Assembly: GCA_013365325.1 (NCBI GenBank)
Contig: JABVXV010000347.1
Location: forward strand, 14,321-63,718
Source of the DNA: Dipetalonema caudispina
Lineage: Eukaryota; Nematoda; Chromadorea; Rhabditida; Onchocercidae
Direction: 5' to 3'
DNA: 49,398 bases
A program made the position numbers and the translations under genes. Within the stretch, counting starts at the first letter, position 1. Every line of letters starts with the position of its first letter. Shown piece after piece: positions 1 to 12,971 of the stretch. The notes beneath the pieces are model-generated. The model ran no database searches, was not told the origin of the DNA, and was given only the letters and a program-made list of their open reading frames with translations.

Positions 1-2
1 TA

Positions 3-3000
3 TATTCATATCCTGCTCATGTTCGTGGTCCACACCTTGACATGGATAATGTTGCTCTTTGGCTGATGAGCACTGAAGTTATTAATGGTTCCAGCATGAT
101 AGTTTACAATCAACAAATGGCTATTTACGCATGTGTTCATTATTCAACTTTACTTGACTTGCACGCTCGAGCATTTCAGGTTGTTCGATTAGTTCTAGTG
201 GTTATAAAGTTTTATGAATAAGAATTGCAATGTTACAAAAAAACGAAATGAAAAATGTTCAATTGAGGAAATTTTTTGATACTAACAATGTAATTTTGGA
301 TTATAGATTGATATCTCTCGATTAGTAAGAAAGAAAGAAATATTTCATATAAAATTTCTGTAAAATTAACAGCTTATTAGTTTCATGGTTTCCTTTTATT
401 CAAAGGCACAAATATCGCAGTTTGTCGTCAAAGTGTTAGGCGATGATATCTCTCTGATATTTCGAATTAAGATATTCAAATATTATTTTTGGTCAGTTTC
501 AGCGACCAATATCGTTAGCGCTGTTAACACCTGTAAAACCGACAACAGCGGTATTTAAGGAATTCATTGAGGCAAGTCGACACGTGTTTTTGCCATTATT
601 GGTTTGCAACCAAACTTTATTTAAGTTCGTTTTCCACTTTCTTCTTTCTTTTTTTTTTTTAAATGACGAAACTCTTGATGTCATTCAGTGTAAAGAAAAA
701 AAACGTAAGAAATCTCTGGAAAGTAACATTGAAAACTAAAATATCGATGCCAGTTACATAATCACTGAATGATATCATTCTGGTTTTAAAATCCAGTCGT
801 TTTAGCGTGTTTCAGTAAGAAAAGAACAAAATGCTTTGTCTTCAACTAATGCATTAATTAATTTTGAAGGTCACATCTTATCCAATTAGTCAATTTAACT
901 AAAACAGTAGAACTCGGAACGCCAGATAAGACAAACTTTTTTTCATCAATGTCAAAATCTGCCAGAGCTAAAATCCAATCAATATCTGATCAGGTACTTA
1001 TTTTTTTTATATCATTTCAAGCCATATTCGTACAAGCATTAGTAGAAATTTAATAAGTAATATAAAACGTTCCTTATTTCTGTTTGATTGATTTAAATCT
1101 TTTATTGCACGGCGCAGAAATAATGCAAAAAAAGAAGAGATTAGTTATCAAGCGATTTTTGTTTTCTATTATTCTCATTCTTATCTTCACCGCTACTTTG
1201 TTTTCCCCATAGAAATGATTATAAAAAAAATGTCAATAGAAATAAAATTATTTCGATATTATCTCAATAGGGGCTGGGACAAATTTCTTGGAATAAGATC
1301 AATGCTTCTACTTTTTTCCGCAGACTGACTTATTTGTGGTTCTTTGAAAAGCATTATCTAGATTTCGGAGAAAGATTTGGGCAATTTGACCACTGTGATC
1401 TGTGCGAATTACCAATTCTAAATTCCATTAGATAGGATGAAGTGAAACTGCTAACCCTAAATTCTATTAAATTCTGTTAAACAGGTTAGAGGAAGAGAAA
1501 AGTTCATCTTTGATATATTGAAATGTAATACTTTCATATCCCAATTCTGATGTTTTTTCTTCTTTTTTTTTTTTTTTTTATAGGCGAAACGTATGTTACA
1601 ACGGTTTGAAAATGATGCCGTGCAAAAGACGATGCGTAACTGTATGTATTGTAATGGACATGAGCTACTGAGTAATGATGTTAAGATTTTGGAGCAGTTG
1701 ATTGAGGATCCTCCATTATCGCTGCAAGATATGAAATTTTTAACACCATGTGTCAGTTTTTTGTTCATCTGTTTATTTAGCAAATTTCATAGTTCTATTC
1801 AAAAAAACTGCCATCGAAAACTTACCGATTAAATGGGTTTAGTGGAATGATTTAACTTCAGTATCAAACAGTTTAGACTGTAGCTGTTTATCCTATCTAC
1901 TGCCAGGGATAATTCGACCAGTCTAAGAAGTTAGATCTATTACAGACAGCGTAAATTATAGGAATGGTAAGAAAGTGTAATTGTGGCATAACGTTGCAAG
2001 TGAAGAAAATAGATAATTAATAAATAGATTATATCATTTATTCAGTAATCCCTGAAAAAAAAAAGAAATGAGAGAAAAGAGTGACATACATTGCTTTTAT
2101 ATACTTAGCGGTTGTGGGATTAAAAAGAAGTTAATATTGAGCAAAAGGTTGAGTCAATATTCAGATATATTCAAAGTTAAGGAGTGAAATTGATAGACTA
2201 AATATGTTCTCTAAATTATGAAGTGAATTTTTATGGAATTTCAGGCATATGATGGATTTATTAAAGTGCTTCCAAAAGTATATGAAAAACTTGCTAGAGC
2301 TGCTCATTCGTATAATACGGGTACATTGTTTTGCGCTGCAACACCAGTGTTAAAATTGAGAGATTGTAACAATCACAATTTGGATGATGACAATGCTAAT
2401 ACTACATCCCTGTTAGTTTTTCCGAATGTAATTTACGGATAATGTTTCATTTGCTTAGTATAGAATAATCGATTATTTTTCTCAATCTGCTTCATGAATT
2501 TGTTGGGATTAAAAGTGGATTTCATGATTAAGTTGTAATCATTTCATCACTGGTATCACTTTAGAAATCTTTTGGATGAAAATGATTATACAAGGAATCT
2601 AACCACTGTTGTGGAGGGTTTAGACAAGGTAAGATTTTTTAATGATCAATTAAACTGTACGCTTAAAGGGAGAGTATATTAAAATATTTTGAATTCTTTT
2701 TGAGATAATTCAATGAAATTATGCTGCAAATAAATTTTGGGGTAGAAATATAGTTATGATAGTGACAAAGCAACATTGATGAATTTATTGTCTGAAATCA
2801 ACTTTTGGTGCTGGTAGATTCAAATTATGCCATGGTGGGACAGTGTATGTTTTTCTGTACTAGAATTTTTTCCTGGAAATCCAAAGTAAGCTTCTTTTTA
2901 TACTCATCAAATTTCTTGTTTTACAGATTTTATTTGCTCTCTTAAGTGGTGAAAAATTGGCGCTATGGTCAGTGGAGGAGAGGAAAAGTTTGGGGAAAGA

Positions 3001-3859
3001 CTTACTTAAAAAACTGAATTTGCTACAGGTTTGCATGCAAAGGCAAAGTGCATCATGGAAGACAGAACATAAAAAGTAGGTTATGACCTTTACTATCGTC
3101 TTAATTTCGTATCAATGCTTTTCGCTACTTTTTATCAATGCTAGTAATATTAAGTAGAAATCTCGGATGGTGTGAACAGGATGGACAAATTCCTATACTG
3201 CCTGATTTGCGATAGCGTGACACAGATCTTTTATTAATTTTATTAAATAAAAAGAGAAAGAAAAAAGCAGTTCCATGTCTCTTATTTATTTATTTTATTT
3301 TTTGCAAAAAATAAATTTGTAGCATTGAGGATTGTCAATTGTTCGGAGAAAGTGTTCCACGTAAAACAACCGTAAACGATTCAAATGACGCAATGCTATG
3401 TGTGTACGACGTTGAAGGCCGGTGGCTGAAGTGCAGAAATTATAAAGGTATATTACATGGAAAATATTTTTCTCAAATTGATATATTCCATCGTTTCTAC
3501 GCAATTCCTTTCATTACATTTATATAAGCTGTTATAATGCTTAATTGATCGTTTTCTGTCAATTGCCAACATTTTCAGGTAAATTATTAAGCTTCTTGTC
3601 ATTTAAGCGAAGTGACTCATTCCCTACCGATTATGCGCTAATTCAATATGTTATGGCACAGTTAACAGATTTGTGTTCAATCGTATATTTGGCCAAATAC
3701 ACTGATCCAAATGACTTACGAGAGCGTTTACAAGTAGAAGAAGATGATTTTAAAATGATTATTAATTTGCTGGCTGAAATCGATTTCTTAAAATATGGTT
3801 GGATGAAAGAAAAGATGAAAAAAGAGAGAAGTTTAGGAATGATCGCTGTTAAAATTTAA
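3..3859 (+). CDS. smcr-8: SMCR8-like DENN-family protein, 3' part (5' end outside window)
   Basis: Exons I support: 3-208, 870-993, 1584-1751, 2245 to about 2410, 2565-2628, 2927-3075, 3323-3447 and 3579-3859 (stop TAA). The first exon encodes a block resembling SMCR8 around its 'ACVHYSTLLDLHARAF' segment (family: YVHHLTLYDLEARGF). Exon 2927-3075 has 'LFALLSGEKLALWS', like the SMCR8 'IYSLLSGRTLVVLG' segment. The last two exons match its C-terminal half, including 'YDVEGRWLKCRNYKG'. SMCR8 pairs with C9orf72 and WDR41 at lysosomes and acts in autophagy and lysosomal homeostasis (family knowledge). Reading phase agrees at all junctions except the one between the 2245 exon and the 2565 exon, where I find no phase-2 GT donor; a micro-exon or GC donor may be missed. 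Folliculin, a structural relative, is the alternative, but the first exon fits SMCR8 better. The long low-complexity middle of vertebrate SMCR8 seems much shortened here. Confidence 0.72.
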
Positions 3860-6060
3860 ATTTATCTATAATTTGTGTAAAATTGTATATTGTTCAGTAT
3901 TTTGCAAATCTGTCAATTTTTAATGCTTTTATAGATCGTTTTATGTTGGTTAAATCTCAGATTTACAGAATTCATTCCTTTATACAAGTAGTACACATTC
4001 TCATTAGTAAAACACTACTTTAAGCTTCACCTTTTCTATTTTTTCTTACAGAAGAAGGTTAAAATTTTAGGAATGCTTTGGATTAAGTTAAAAAAAACCT
4101 TAAATGATAAAGTAGCATTTATATAAAGCTGAAAGTAAACGTACTATAGTAATTGTATTATTAGAGTAGAGAAGAATGCATGTACACTTATGTATATTTT
4201 AAGAGCATAAAGTAAATAATAATGAAGTATAATTACAGTGGTAATCTAACTACTGTTTGTTTGGGAAGGAAGAACAAAAAAGATTGTTTTGATAATTTTG
4301 CTGATCAAGCTATCGAAATCTGGGAGATTTATTTAGATCACTGATGAATTTACATAATTGAATGACTAGTAAATTTCTGCAGAAAATTTTCACGACTTTT
4401 TCTATTTTAGTTTTTCATGGCATATTTTATGTCATTTGATAATATCGAGTACTCCTAGTCCACCTTGCTTTATGCACATTATGTTAATTAGATGTAAAGC
4501 AAAATCGAAAATTATATTCATTTGTTAATGCTTCATCTATACATTACAATTTTGTTAAAAATTTGTTTGTTACATAAAATATTAAGAAATTCTCTCAATT
4601 CTAACACCTTATTATTCGCATTAGCAATACAAAAAAAAACGAAAGGCGAAATCTTGGCAAATATTTTTAGATAATAGAGAGGAATTTAGAAATTTAATTC
4701 ATGAACAAATAATGCTATTTACATTAAGGAATTAAATTATAAAGTTTATGTTATTCATTGAGTACCGTAAAGAGAATTTAAGTCAGATTAATTGAAAATT
4801 TTGCAAATTCGAATTAAAAGCAATTGTAAAATTTCTTAAATTTAGTCGTAATATCATTCATCTGAATGAATTAATTTTGTTAATGTAATCCATTTTACTG
4901 TTTTTCACCTTTTTAAATCATTGCTTATCTCTTGATATTTCCTACATGCGCCACTTCTGGAAGAAAGAACATTATGCATTAGCTAATTAAATACTGAAAC
5001 AATAGCATACATATCATATTGTTATTCCTCTTTTAATTTTGATCAAATTATTAATTAATTGTGGATATATTGATGATTACTTATCGTATGCTATCAAAAA
5101 AAAAAAAAAAAGTAGGAAAAAACTTTCATTATTAGAGAAGCTATTACAAACAATGTTATTAATTAATAGTAATTCAAAAATACGAAAAAAAAAAACGAAT
5201 GAACTTAATTCTTTAGTAAAACTACTCATTGGTTCTCATCTTTTTTCTTTCTTATTTTCATTCTATAAAAAAGTACCGAATGTTTTCATTTTTAATTTAT
5301 TTCAAAAAAAAGAAAGGAAAAAAAAAACATTCCTTAAATTTTATTATATTATTCGTTAATAATAACGGATAGAAATGATAAGGAAAATGAAGAAGAAACA
5401 GCATAATATTATACTTAAATTATCTTTGAATAGATTTGAATATGAAATGAGAAAAAAATTCCTTAACAAGACAAGATAAAAAAATTATTTTTTAAATATC
5501 ATAGATTACTGATTTAATTGCAATTTCATACTACTACAGAATAAATGATTTCCAACATTTTTAATTATTTTGAATTGAAATGTGATCTGAAAATATCGAA
5601 TAATTGAAGTTATAAGAATAACTTTGTTATTGATACATATTTAAAAATTTTTCAAACAAAATGATAAAATTGTTAGATGTAATTCTCAAAAAGCAAATGT
5701 TACGAAACAGTAGGTTAAAATTCGAAAAATAAAAATTAGTTAACATCTTGATCTTGCATTTTGCATAGAGAAAATCACGGAAATGCGGGAGGAAAAAAAG
5801 GATTAAAAAAGAATAATACTATTGAAAACATTCGAAATACTGCTTGAATTATTTGTTTCATAAATTTGGAATTTAAAATTCATATCCAACCTATATTCTA
5901 TGTATGGGTCGAACAAATTAACAAAGATAATCACTCCTTTTGTGTTTTGTTTTAAATAACTTTTTTTTTTTTTTTTATTGCAGAGCAGAGTTTTGAAGGA
6001 AGAAAATTTTATATTTAATTCAATAACTTCAGTTTTTTTTTTTTTCGCTTTAATATGAAA
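3860..6060. other. Convergent intergenic region, no gene seen
   Basis: About 2.2 kb between the stops of the SMCR8-like gene (+) and the PLBD gene (-). It is very AT-rich, with many homopolymer A and T runs (for example 5096-5110 and 5965-5978). The open frame at 5039-5359 on + is lysine-rich, runs through A-tracts, has no recognisable domain and is probably chance. It should hold both 3' UTRs. I see no structured RNA gene or conserved motif. Confidence 0.6.
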
Positions 6061-9000
6061 TTACGACAGGATAGTTTTCCATTGTGTTTCCATTTCTTTG
6101 AATTTCCATACTGTTGGTTGGCCATAATGTTTTGCTTGAATATCTGTTGTAGCCCAGCTAAAAAAATTTGCAAATTTTTGTCAAATAAATTTCGCTACAA
6201 AATATGAAATATTGTTGATAATGAAACTTTTGAAAAAAAAAAAAAAGTGAATACTAAATATATTAAGGATACTTTGTTATGATAAAAGAAATATCACCTG
6301 AAAGGAGGAAGAGGATCATAAGTTGGTCCACCCCATGCTCTAAAACGAAGATTCTTGAATAATTGATAGTTGGTTCCCTGTAAATTACTGTATTTCATTT
6401 AAATTTATTTGTTACTACTCATTTTAAATGTTGAAAAATACACCTGGAATAATTGAATTACAACTGCAGAGAAAAAAATCACTCTTTTATGAAAAACGGA
6501 TAATCTAATTAAAGTATGTAGTTTTATGTAGTTTATAATTTATATATTTCATAATAAGTTAATTTACAATGAGGGACATAAATTTTATGTGAAAAATGAT
6601 GAAATTATTTGAATTTTACTTAAAATAAAATTACTTTGTAATCGATACTACCATGATTTCGATGACCCATTGCATTAATTTCATATGTACCATTGGAGGG
6701 ATTTAAATCACCACGTGTTGATATGCTTGCTTCTGCTGAATATGGTGGTATACATTTACATTTGCTGAATTCTTCATGCTTATAATCATTATATCTGAAA
6801 AGATTTACAAAGAAAAATAATTATTTATTTCATAAATTTAAAAAATAAAAATTTTTTCCTCTTTTCCTCCTAGAAAGTTTTTATATTTTTTTTTAAAAAA
6901 TTTAAAAAAAAAAATCCTTCTTAATACCTCATTAATTTTTGCAAACTATCCAAATTGGTAACTTTGTGATGATCACGGTTGAAAATTTTAGCACGTGGAC
7001 AACTTTCCCATTTGTACCAATCCGCTAATTCACCCTTTTGCTTGTAACCGCTTATTTCACTGATCGTTTTAAAATAGGGAATATTATAACTTGGCCAATA
7101 TGTGTAATTCTTCAGAAACCATGTCATATCATGAGCGATCACTAGTCCACTAAATATATTTTGATTAAAATTAAAAAAATTAATTTTCAAACTACTATAT
7201 AAAAAAAGTTTAGAAGGCAAAAAAAGGAATTCTTCGAAATTATTCAAATTCTAAATTATCCTTAATTATAATTTTTTGATGGAAAAAAGAAAGACTAAAA
7301 CTGAAACTATTATCTCTATTAGGCTAAGGATAGTAAATTATTATATTGTTAAGGGAAGATAAAAATTGAATACAACAAGCTATAACGTATATTTCAGAAA
7401 CGTTCCAAAAAGTTTTAAATTTTTTTTAATTTTTCGTTTTTTCAACCAATAATTAATTATTAATTAGAGAAAAGTGTATAATTGGAAGTAATAATAAAAC
7501 GTACATATATCATGAACAAAAAGATGGAAAATGTTGAAGTGAAATGAATATAAACTAATTAAGAAATGATAATAATAATAATAATAGTTTGATAGGAAAT
7601 GATATTGGAAAAATTTTGCTAATTATTACTTATTAAAAATGAATGAAAATAAGAAAAAATGGAAAATTTTCATTTAATCATTGTTAGTGATTGTTTCTTC
7701 ATTTGTCATAAAATTAATACGAAAAAAAGTAAAAATCAAATAGTTCTTTTTTTTTCTAATCAAAACTTTTTAACAATGCATACGGTGCTTGTTCTAAAAC
7801 CCATAAAAGATTATTGGTTGGAATTTCTTCTCTTGGTTTGAATAATTTATAATCAACTACACTCCATTGATTATTGTAAGTACCCGAATTATATCGTGCA
7901 AATATTTGCATCCATTGTTTTGCAGTACTGAAATGATGCAAATAATAAGTGAAGAAAAATAAATGGATTAAATTTAATTAGTTAAAAGGGAGTAAAGAAT
8001 TACTCTTAGTAATTATTCATTAGCATTCTCTCAATCTTTTAACTACAACTTCAGTTAAGTAATTTAAACTGAAAAGGAAAAAAGCTAAATTAATTACAAT
8101 TTTAATTAGGTACTTACGATAAAAATAAGATAAAGGGTGAAGTAAGGCAAATAAATTATTACTTCATTTTTTTTTTTTTTCGAAAAAGAAAAAGATTTTG
8201 GCAGGAAAAAAGACGAGAAATAACAAACTTTGCAAGCCTTGTAGCAATAATACTACGAACCCAACAATGTAGTTGTCCATCAGTTGCAACAGCATCATAT
8301 AATGTCCGATTGAATATACTGATTGTTGTTTCAATTATTGCCTGATATATAATATGTTCTTTTATATTATTAAATTCAAGAAGTATATAATTAAGAAGCA
8401 ATTAACTAAATTTTAAATTTATAAACAAATCATTATTTTATACATATATATATATATATATATATATGTTATATAAATATCGCTTTTTTATACAAACGTA
8501 TATAATCGAAATAATTAATAATTTGTATTTTTCATCATTACGCTAACAAAAAACTTTCATAATAAAAAATTTTGACCATTTTCATAGCAACAATAATGTT
8601 TCAATAAAATAATTAAATAAATAAAAAGAAAGTGTAATACCAATCCAGAGCTTGAAAGGACAAAATCATCCAATGAAGCTAATGCACCAGGATATGATGA
8701 AAAAGAAGTCGCATAGCCTGGTACTTTTTTTTTATCTGTAACAAAAAGTCGTTTTATTAAAATTTTTTAATTTGTCGCTTCATTATTGTTTTAGATACTA
8801 CCGTATACATTACGGTATATAAGAATATATTTACAGTATACGCTTTACATATGGGATTCATTAGGTAGAAGTGAGGATTACAGTTTATACTTTTATTAAT
8901 CAAAAATTTTAAGAATTGAAAATTCGAAGATTACAGAATCTAAACCAAATTATTTGCTTCTTTTTCCTATTCTTCCTTCTCTTAACAAAAAAAAAAAAAA

Positions 9001-12000
9001 AAAATTTTATTCAAAATTCAATATCTATAAGATGATCCAAATAAGCAGTTAACTGTTGAAAGCTATATTTCACGTTACTTACGTTGGAACATTTTCGGTT
9101 AAGTGAAAAAGTTGCTATATGTTGAGAAGTTGCGAGATGTTAATTTATAATACATTATATATTCGATGGAAATAAGTTTGAATATTAAATAAAACATTAA
9201 AGAAGTGAAAATTTACTACTGTCGTAATTTAACAATTAAAATAATCGTGTAAAAAAGTTACCAAATGCAAATTTGTAAAATTTGAGAATTCGATTCATCG
9301 TTTCATAGCTGGACATAGAAACATGAGCAATGAATAAATCGGCATTATCCGGTGCTAATTTTACCAAACCGGAGCAATGGCCTACATTACTTTGATTTTT
9401 GCCAAATACCTTTTCCAAATCAATGAATTCACCAGCAAGTTGAATCATACTGTAAAAATACGAAAAATAAAGAAGAAAAAAACATAGACTTCGATAAATT
9501 TTAATAAAAATTAATTTTCTCTTAATTATAAAAACTAAATTTTCAGCAATATCTAAGAAAAAAGCTTAAAATTTAATTTTTGTCGTCAAAGAAATGTCAA
9601 AGAAAAAAAACATATAGGAAATTGATAGTAATATTAAAAGAATATTTTAAAATTGGTAATTTTTACAGTTTTGTAGCAAAAAATAAAATGAAAAGAAAAA
9701 TTTTTTGTCTTTTGAGATATTATTATTATTATTATTATCATTATTATCATTATCATTATCGTTATCATTATCATTATCATTATTATTATCATTATCATTA
9801 TTTATATACATCTACTACTTATTTTAAAATATTTTTGTTATGATAAATTTTCATTATATGATTTTTAAATAACATTAAAACTTACTAAATTGGTGTTAGT
9901 TTAAACGAAATTATTGGTTTGTATATAGTGGATGCTTTCTTCAAATATCCATAATTGATTCCTGTTAGTTGGGCAAATGTTATGTTCACCTGTAAAATAG
10001 TGATACATTATCATTAATAGAATATCATCGATCTTTAAATCTCTAATCTTCCAAATCTTTCTCAATTAATTAAGAAATGTGAATGAAAAATTTAGCTCGT
10101 TGATGAATTTTCATCATTATCTATTAATGATATATCATAACTAAAAGCTATATGTATTCAATGTGATGTATATAATACTAGCCGACCATTTAATTTTACA
10201 TTTTTATTTTATATTCCGACTAAAATTATCTCTTTTGCAATTTCTTAACAGTTAGTTATTAGGTTTAATTGCTAATTGCTATTTAATTGCTAATTACTTA
10301 AGCATTGTATTTATATCAGTGAAATAATTATGCATGAAAAATGAAATTTTGAGATGTAAAAGGTAATAGCTATTAACGTAATTATCGAAGAATTAAAAAA
10401 GTCCACAAATACCGTGTCATTATTTCATTAAGATAACAGATATAATTATATGTAATTATGAGTAATTTTCGTGAGATTACATGAATATAGATATGATTAA
10501 AAATTAATAATAGTAAAAATAGCTCAAGAAACATAAGTTTAATAACCTATATATATATATAAACTTAATTATCTTCCATACTGATGGTAACAAAAAAAAG
10601 GAGCAATAAAATTTAAATAATTTTTACCAATGATTATTTATTAAAATTTAAATCAACCTGTTTCCAGTAAATGTCCATTTCTGTTTTCTTACTTACTGTA
10701 CGCTTGATCCAATTCAAATTTTCGGATAAATAAGTAAAAAGCTTCTCGCAGTATTCTTTTTCACCATTACACATTTCTTCTACCGTATTACGAAAATGAT
10801 ATGCTATTAATTGCCGTGTTAAAATACCTTTAAAATTTATTCATTTATCTTTCGCTTTCTTGTTCTATAATTATATTTTAATTTATGAAGTGAAAAAAAA
10901 AAAGTTAAAAATATATTTGTGTTTTCTTCTTTCGTTTAAAAAAAACGCATATACATATTCCATATTGATAAGATGAATTAATTAGAAACTTGCGGAAAGT
11001 TCAAAAAAAAACAGATCTAATTTTAAAAATTTCAATGTTAAGAATAGTAGATACTAATAGTTGAAAAATTTTAAATCGTTAAAATTTCTCATTTCTCTTA
11101 CTCGATTTTTCTTTTTTTTTTTGCCAATAAAATTAACCTTCAAGAAGTCCAGCAGCAAATGCTTGTGTTATTTCATCGACATTATTGAATGTTTCCACTT
11201 CCAAAATACCCCAACTGGAACAAAATATGTCTTTTAAATTCATTTTGAATTAAATTTCGCATTTACATTTTAAATGCCATGAGTACCATTTTAAGATGAG
11301 AATTAAATTTTTTTAATCCCAAAAATAACATTTGAAATTAAAATTCTAATCTATGAATGATAATTATCTCTTCAATTACAATTCGTTGATTTTGATAATC
11401 TTCGGAATACATGATTGATTTAGTATTTTTCTAAACAATCAATTAAGCTTTTTTGAAATCTAATAATGAATTGTATACGTTATCTTTCTCTTTTTTTTTT
11501 TTTTTTTTTTTCATAATTATTTTTCACCCTGTTTCGTTGACAGCATTCCGGAATCGTCCCAAAGCAACCTGAATACCTTTTTTACATTTTATACCATTAT
11601 TTGTATATAATAAATTACCATCCTTTTTACGACATGCACTTAAATATTCATAATAATCATCCTGAAAAAAACGAATTATTATTATATGTTAACCATATTA
11701 ACCATATTTCTTCAATCAGAATATTCATATGAAGTTTCAGTGTAACATTTTTCCTTATGCTAGCATAATTAAAATTGATGAAATAAATAAATTTTTAAAA
11801 TATTGGAAAAAGAATGCAATCAACTAATGAATAAGTAATTTCGAATTTTGCAACACAACTTTTATTTATCTCCTTATTGTCACTATTAAAAACTCTACTT
11901 GAGATTACGTAAAAACCAACGTAATTTATTCCTATACTTTATTTATTATCCAATTATTGAATTGAAATTACGTGAAAATGTCACAAAATTTTCTCATACT

Positions 12001-12345
12001 TTATTTACTATCCTATTATCACAATTATTTCTTCGTGAAATTACGTGAAATTATCATAAATTTTTCTTCTTTACAATTTTACTCAAATATATACAATAAC
12101 AGAAACTATTTCCGATGAAAAATTAAGTTAACCATTACATTTCATTCTTCCTTATGTAAAATTACAATTACGAAAAAAAAAAAAATAAATAAATAGATAA
12201 AAGTAATCATTACATGTTGTTGATTCTTTTCGTTATCGATAATTAGACGATCATGTAATCGATTGAAATTTCGACGTTTAAGTAACAGTAATGATTGAGA
12301 TAAATGTAAGATAAATGTTATCAACCAAAATCGAGAAAGCAGCAT
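6061..12345 (-). CDS. Phospholipase B-like protein (PLBD/LAMA family), complete, 13 exons
   Basis: Exons in coding order: 12345-12214, 11661-11528, 11214-11138, 10827-10658, 9989-9886, 9449-9262, 8735-8641, 8341-8229, 7927-7784, 7149-6928, 6794-6635, 6377-6298 and 6157-6061. Phases agree throughout and give 571 residues, the normal PLBD length (about 550-590). Residues 1-20 form a hydrophobic signal peptide (MLLSRFWLITFILHL...). Family landmarks in order: GWGILEVET; GHCSGLVKL with Cys231 in the position of the Ntn-hydrolase nucleophile exposed by autocleavage; SFSSYPGALASLDDF; QWSVVDYKLF; PGLVIAHDMT; TRGDLNPSNGTYEINAMGHR; and FRAWGGPTYDPLPPF. Several N-X-S/T sites fit a glycosylated lysosomal or secreted protein. 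PLBD proteins are Ntn-type hydrolases of the lysosome; their physiological substrate is debated (established). I cannot decide between PLBD1 and PLBD2. The ATG is the only one in frame ahead of the hydrophobic leader. Confidence 0.95.
8436..8468. repeat. (TA)n microsatellite in PLBD intron
   Basis: A short TA dinucleotide run lies in the intron between the seventh (8735-8641) and eighth (8341-8229) coding exons. It has no apparent function. Confidence 0.85.
9717..9802. repeat. (ATT/ATC)n microsatellite in PLBD intron
   Basis: About 85 bp of interrupted TAT/TCA trinucleotides lie inside the intron between exons 9989-9886 and 9449-9262. The Tyr/His-rich open frame across it is a translation of the repeat and not a gene. 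Confidence 0.9.
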
Positions 12346-12429
12346 AATGCAACAACAACTGCTCCTATAGATGAATCAACTATGTCTAGTTGTTAGTTGA
12401 AAGATAAAAATCTTAAATCATCTTAAATC

Positions 12430-12437
12430 GATCATCA

Positions 12438-12468
<31 letters not shown>

Positions 12469-12469
12469 T
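12430..12469. repeat. (ATC)n microsatellite upstream of PLBD
   Basis: About 12 nearly perfect ATC/CAT triplets start roughly 85 bp upstream of the PLBD ATG, within the probable promoter or 5' UTR. Confidence 0.9.
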
Positions 12470-12663
12470 CCATCTTCCCTTTCCTATCTTATCCAATCAA
12501 CAACAGTAAAAATTCTCCCTCCTACATTTCTTCCCTCCTTTTACCATATTTCATTTCCTAAAAAAAATGCCAAAAATATCACCTTATAATTGGATTTCTC
12601 TCAAAAATTTTTTTGTAATTTCATGTCAAAATTTGAAATAATATTTATGCATTTATATTACGA

Positions 12664-12971
12664 AATAAAAAATCGTTATGCAAATTTTTTTTTTGATAAT
12701 ATAATTGGTAAGTAGAATATATACCCGGAAAATTTAAATAAAAATTGGTTATGCAAATTTTTTTTTTTGATAATATAATTGGTAAGTAGAATATATATCC
12801 AGGAAATTTAAATAAAAATTGGTTATGCAAATTTTTTTTTTTTGATAATATAATTGGTAAGTAGAATATATACCCAGAAAATTTAAATAAAAATTGGTTA
12901 TGCAAATTTTTTTTTTGATAATATAATTGGTAAGTAGAATATATATCCAGGAAATTTAAATAAAAATTGTT
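12664..12971. repeat. Four-unit 73-75 bp tandem repeat carrying octamer motifs
   Basis: Four units follow one another with periods of 73, 74 and 75 bp. The differences come mostly from the length of a poly-T tract. Each unit has the octamer ATGCAAAT (12678, 12751, 12825 and 12900), a T-run, then GATAATATAATTGGTAAGTA and a CC(A/C)GGAAA(A)TTT segment. The array lies about 320-630 bp upstream of the PLBD start codon. The homogeneous units suggest recent expansion. The repetitive peptide frame across it is not a gene. Confidence 0.95.

Noticed and set aside
3545..3859. Folliculin (FLCN) as the identity of the first gene
   Set aside because: The C-terminal block resembles both FLCN and SMCR8, but the first exon has the SMCR8-type VH-TL-DL-ARF segment, and the GEKLALWS and RNYKG blocks also fit SMCR8 better.
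5039..5359. 106-codon lysine-rich open frame
   Set aside because: It runs through several poly-A tracts in a convergent intergenic region and has only low-complexity composition.
9580..9843. Tyr/His-rich open frame on the + strand
   Set aside because: It covers an ATT/ATC microsatellite inside an intron of the minus-strand PLBD gene.
12645..12905. Repetitive peptide frame on the minus strand across the 74-bp repeats
   Set aside because: The frame follows the tandem DNA repeat, changes register with poly-T length and has no domain. It is a by-product of the repeat.
12664..12971. Possible CRISPR array because of regular repeats
   Set aside because: The units are contiguous with no unique spacers, and the DNA is clearly eukaryotic with spliced genes. 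It is an ordinary tandem repeat.
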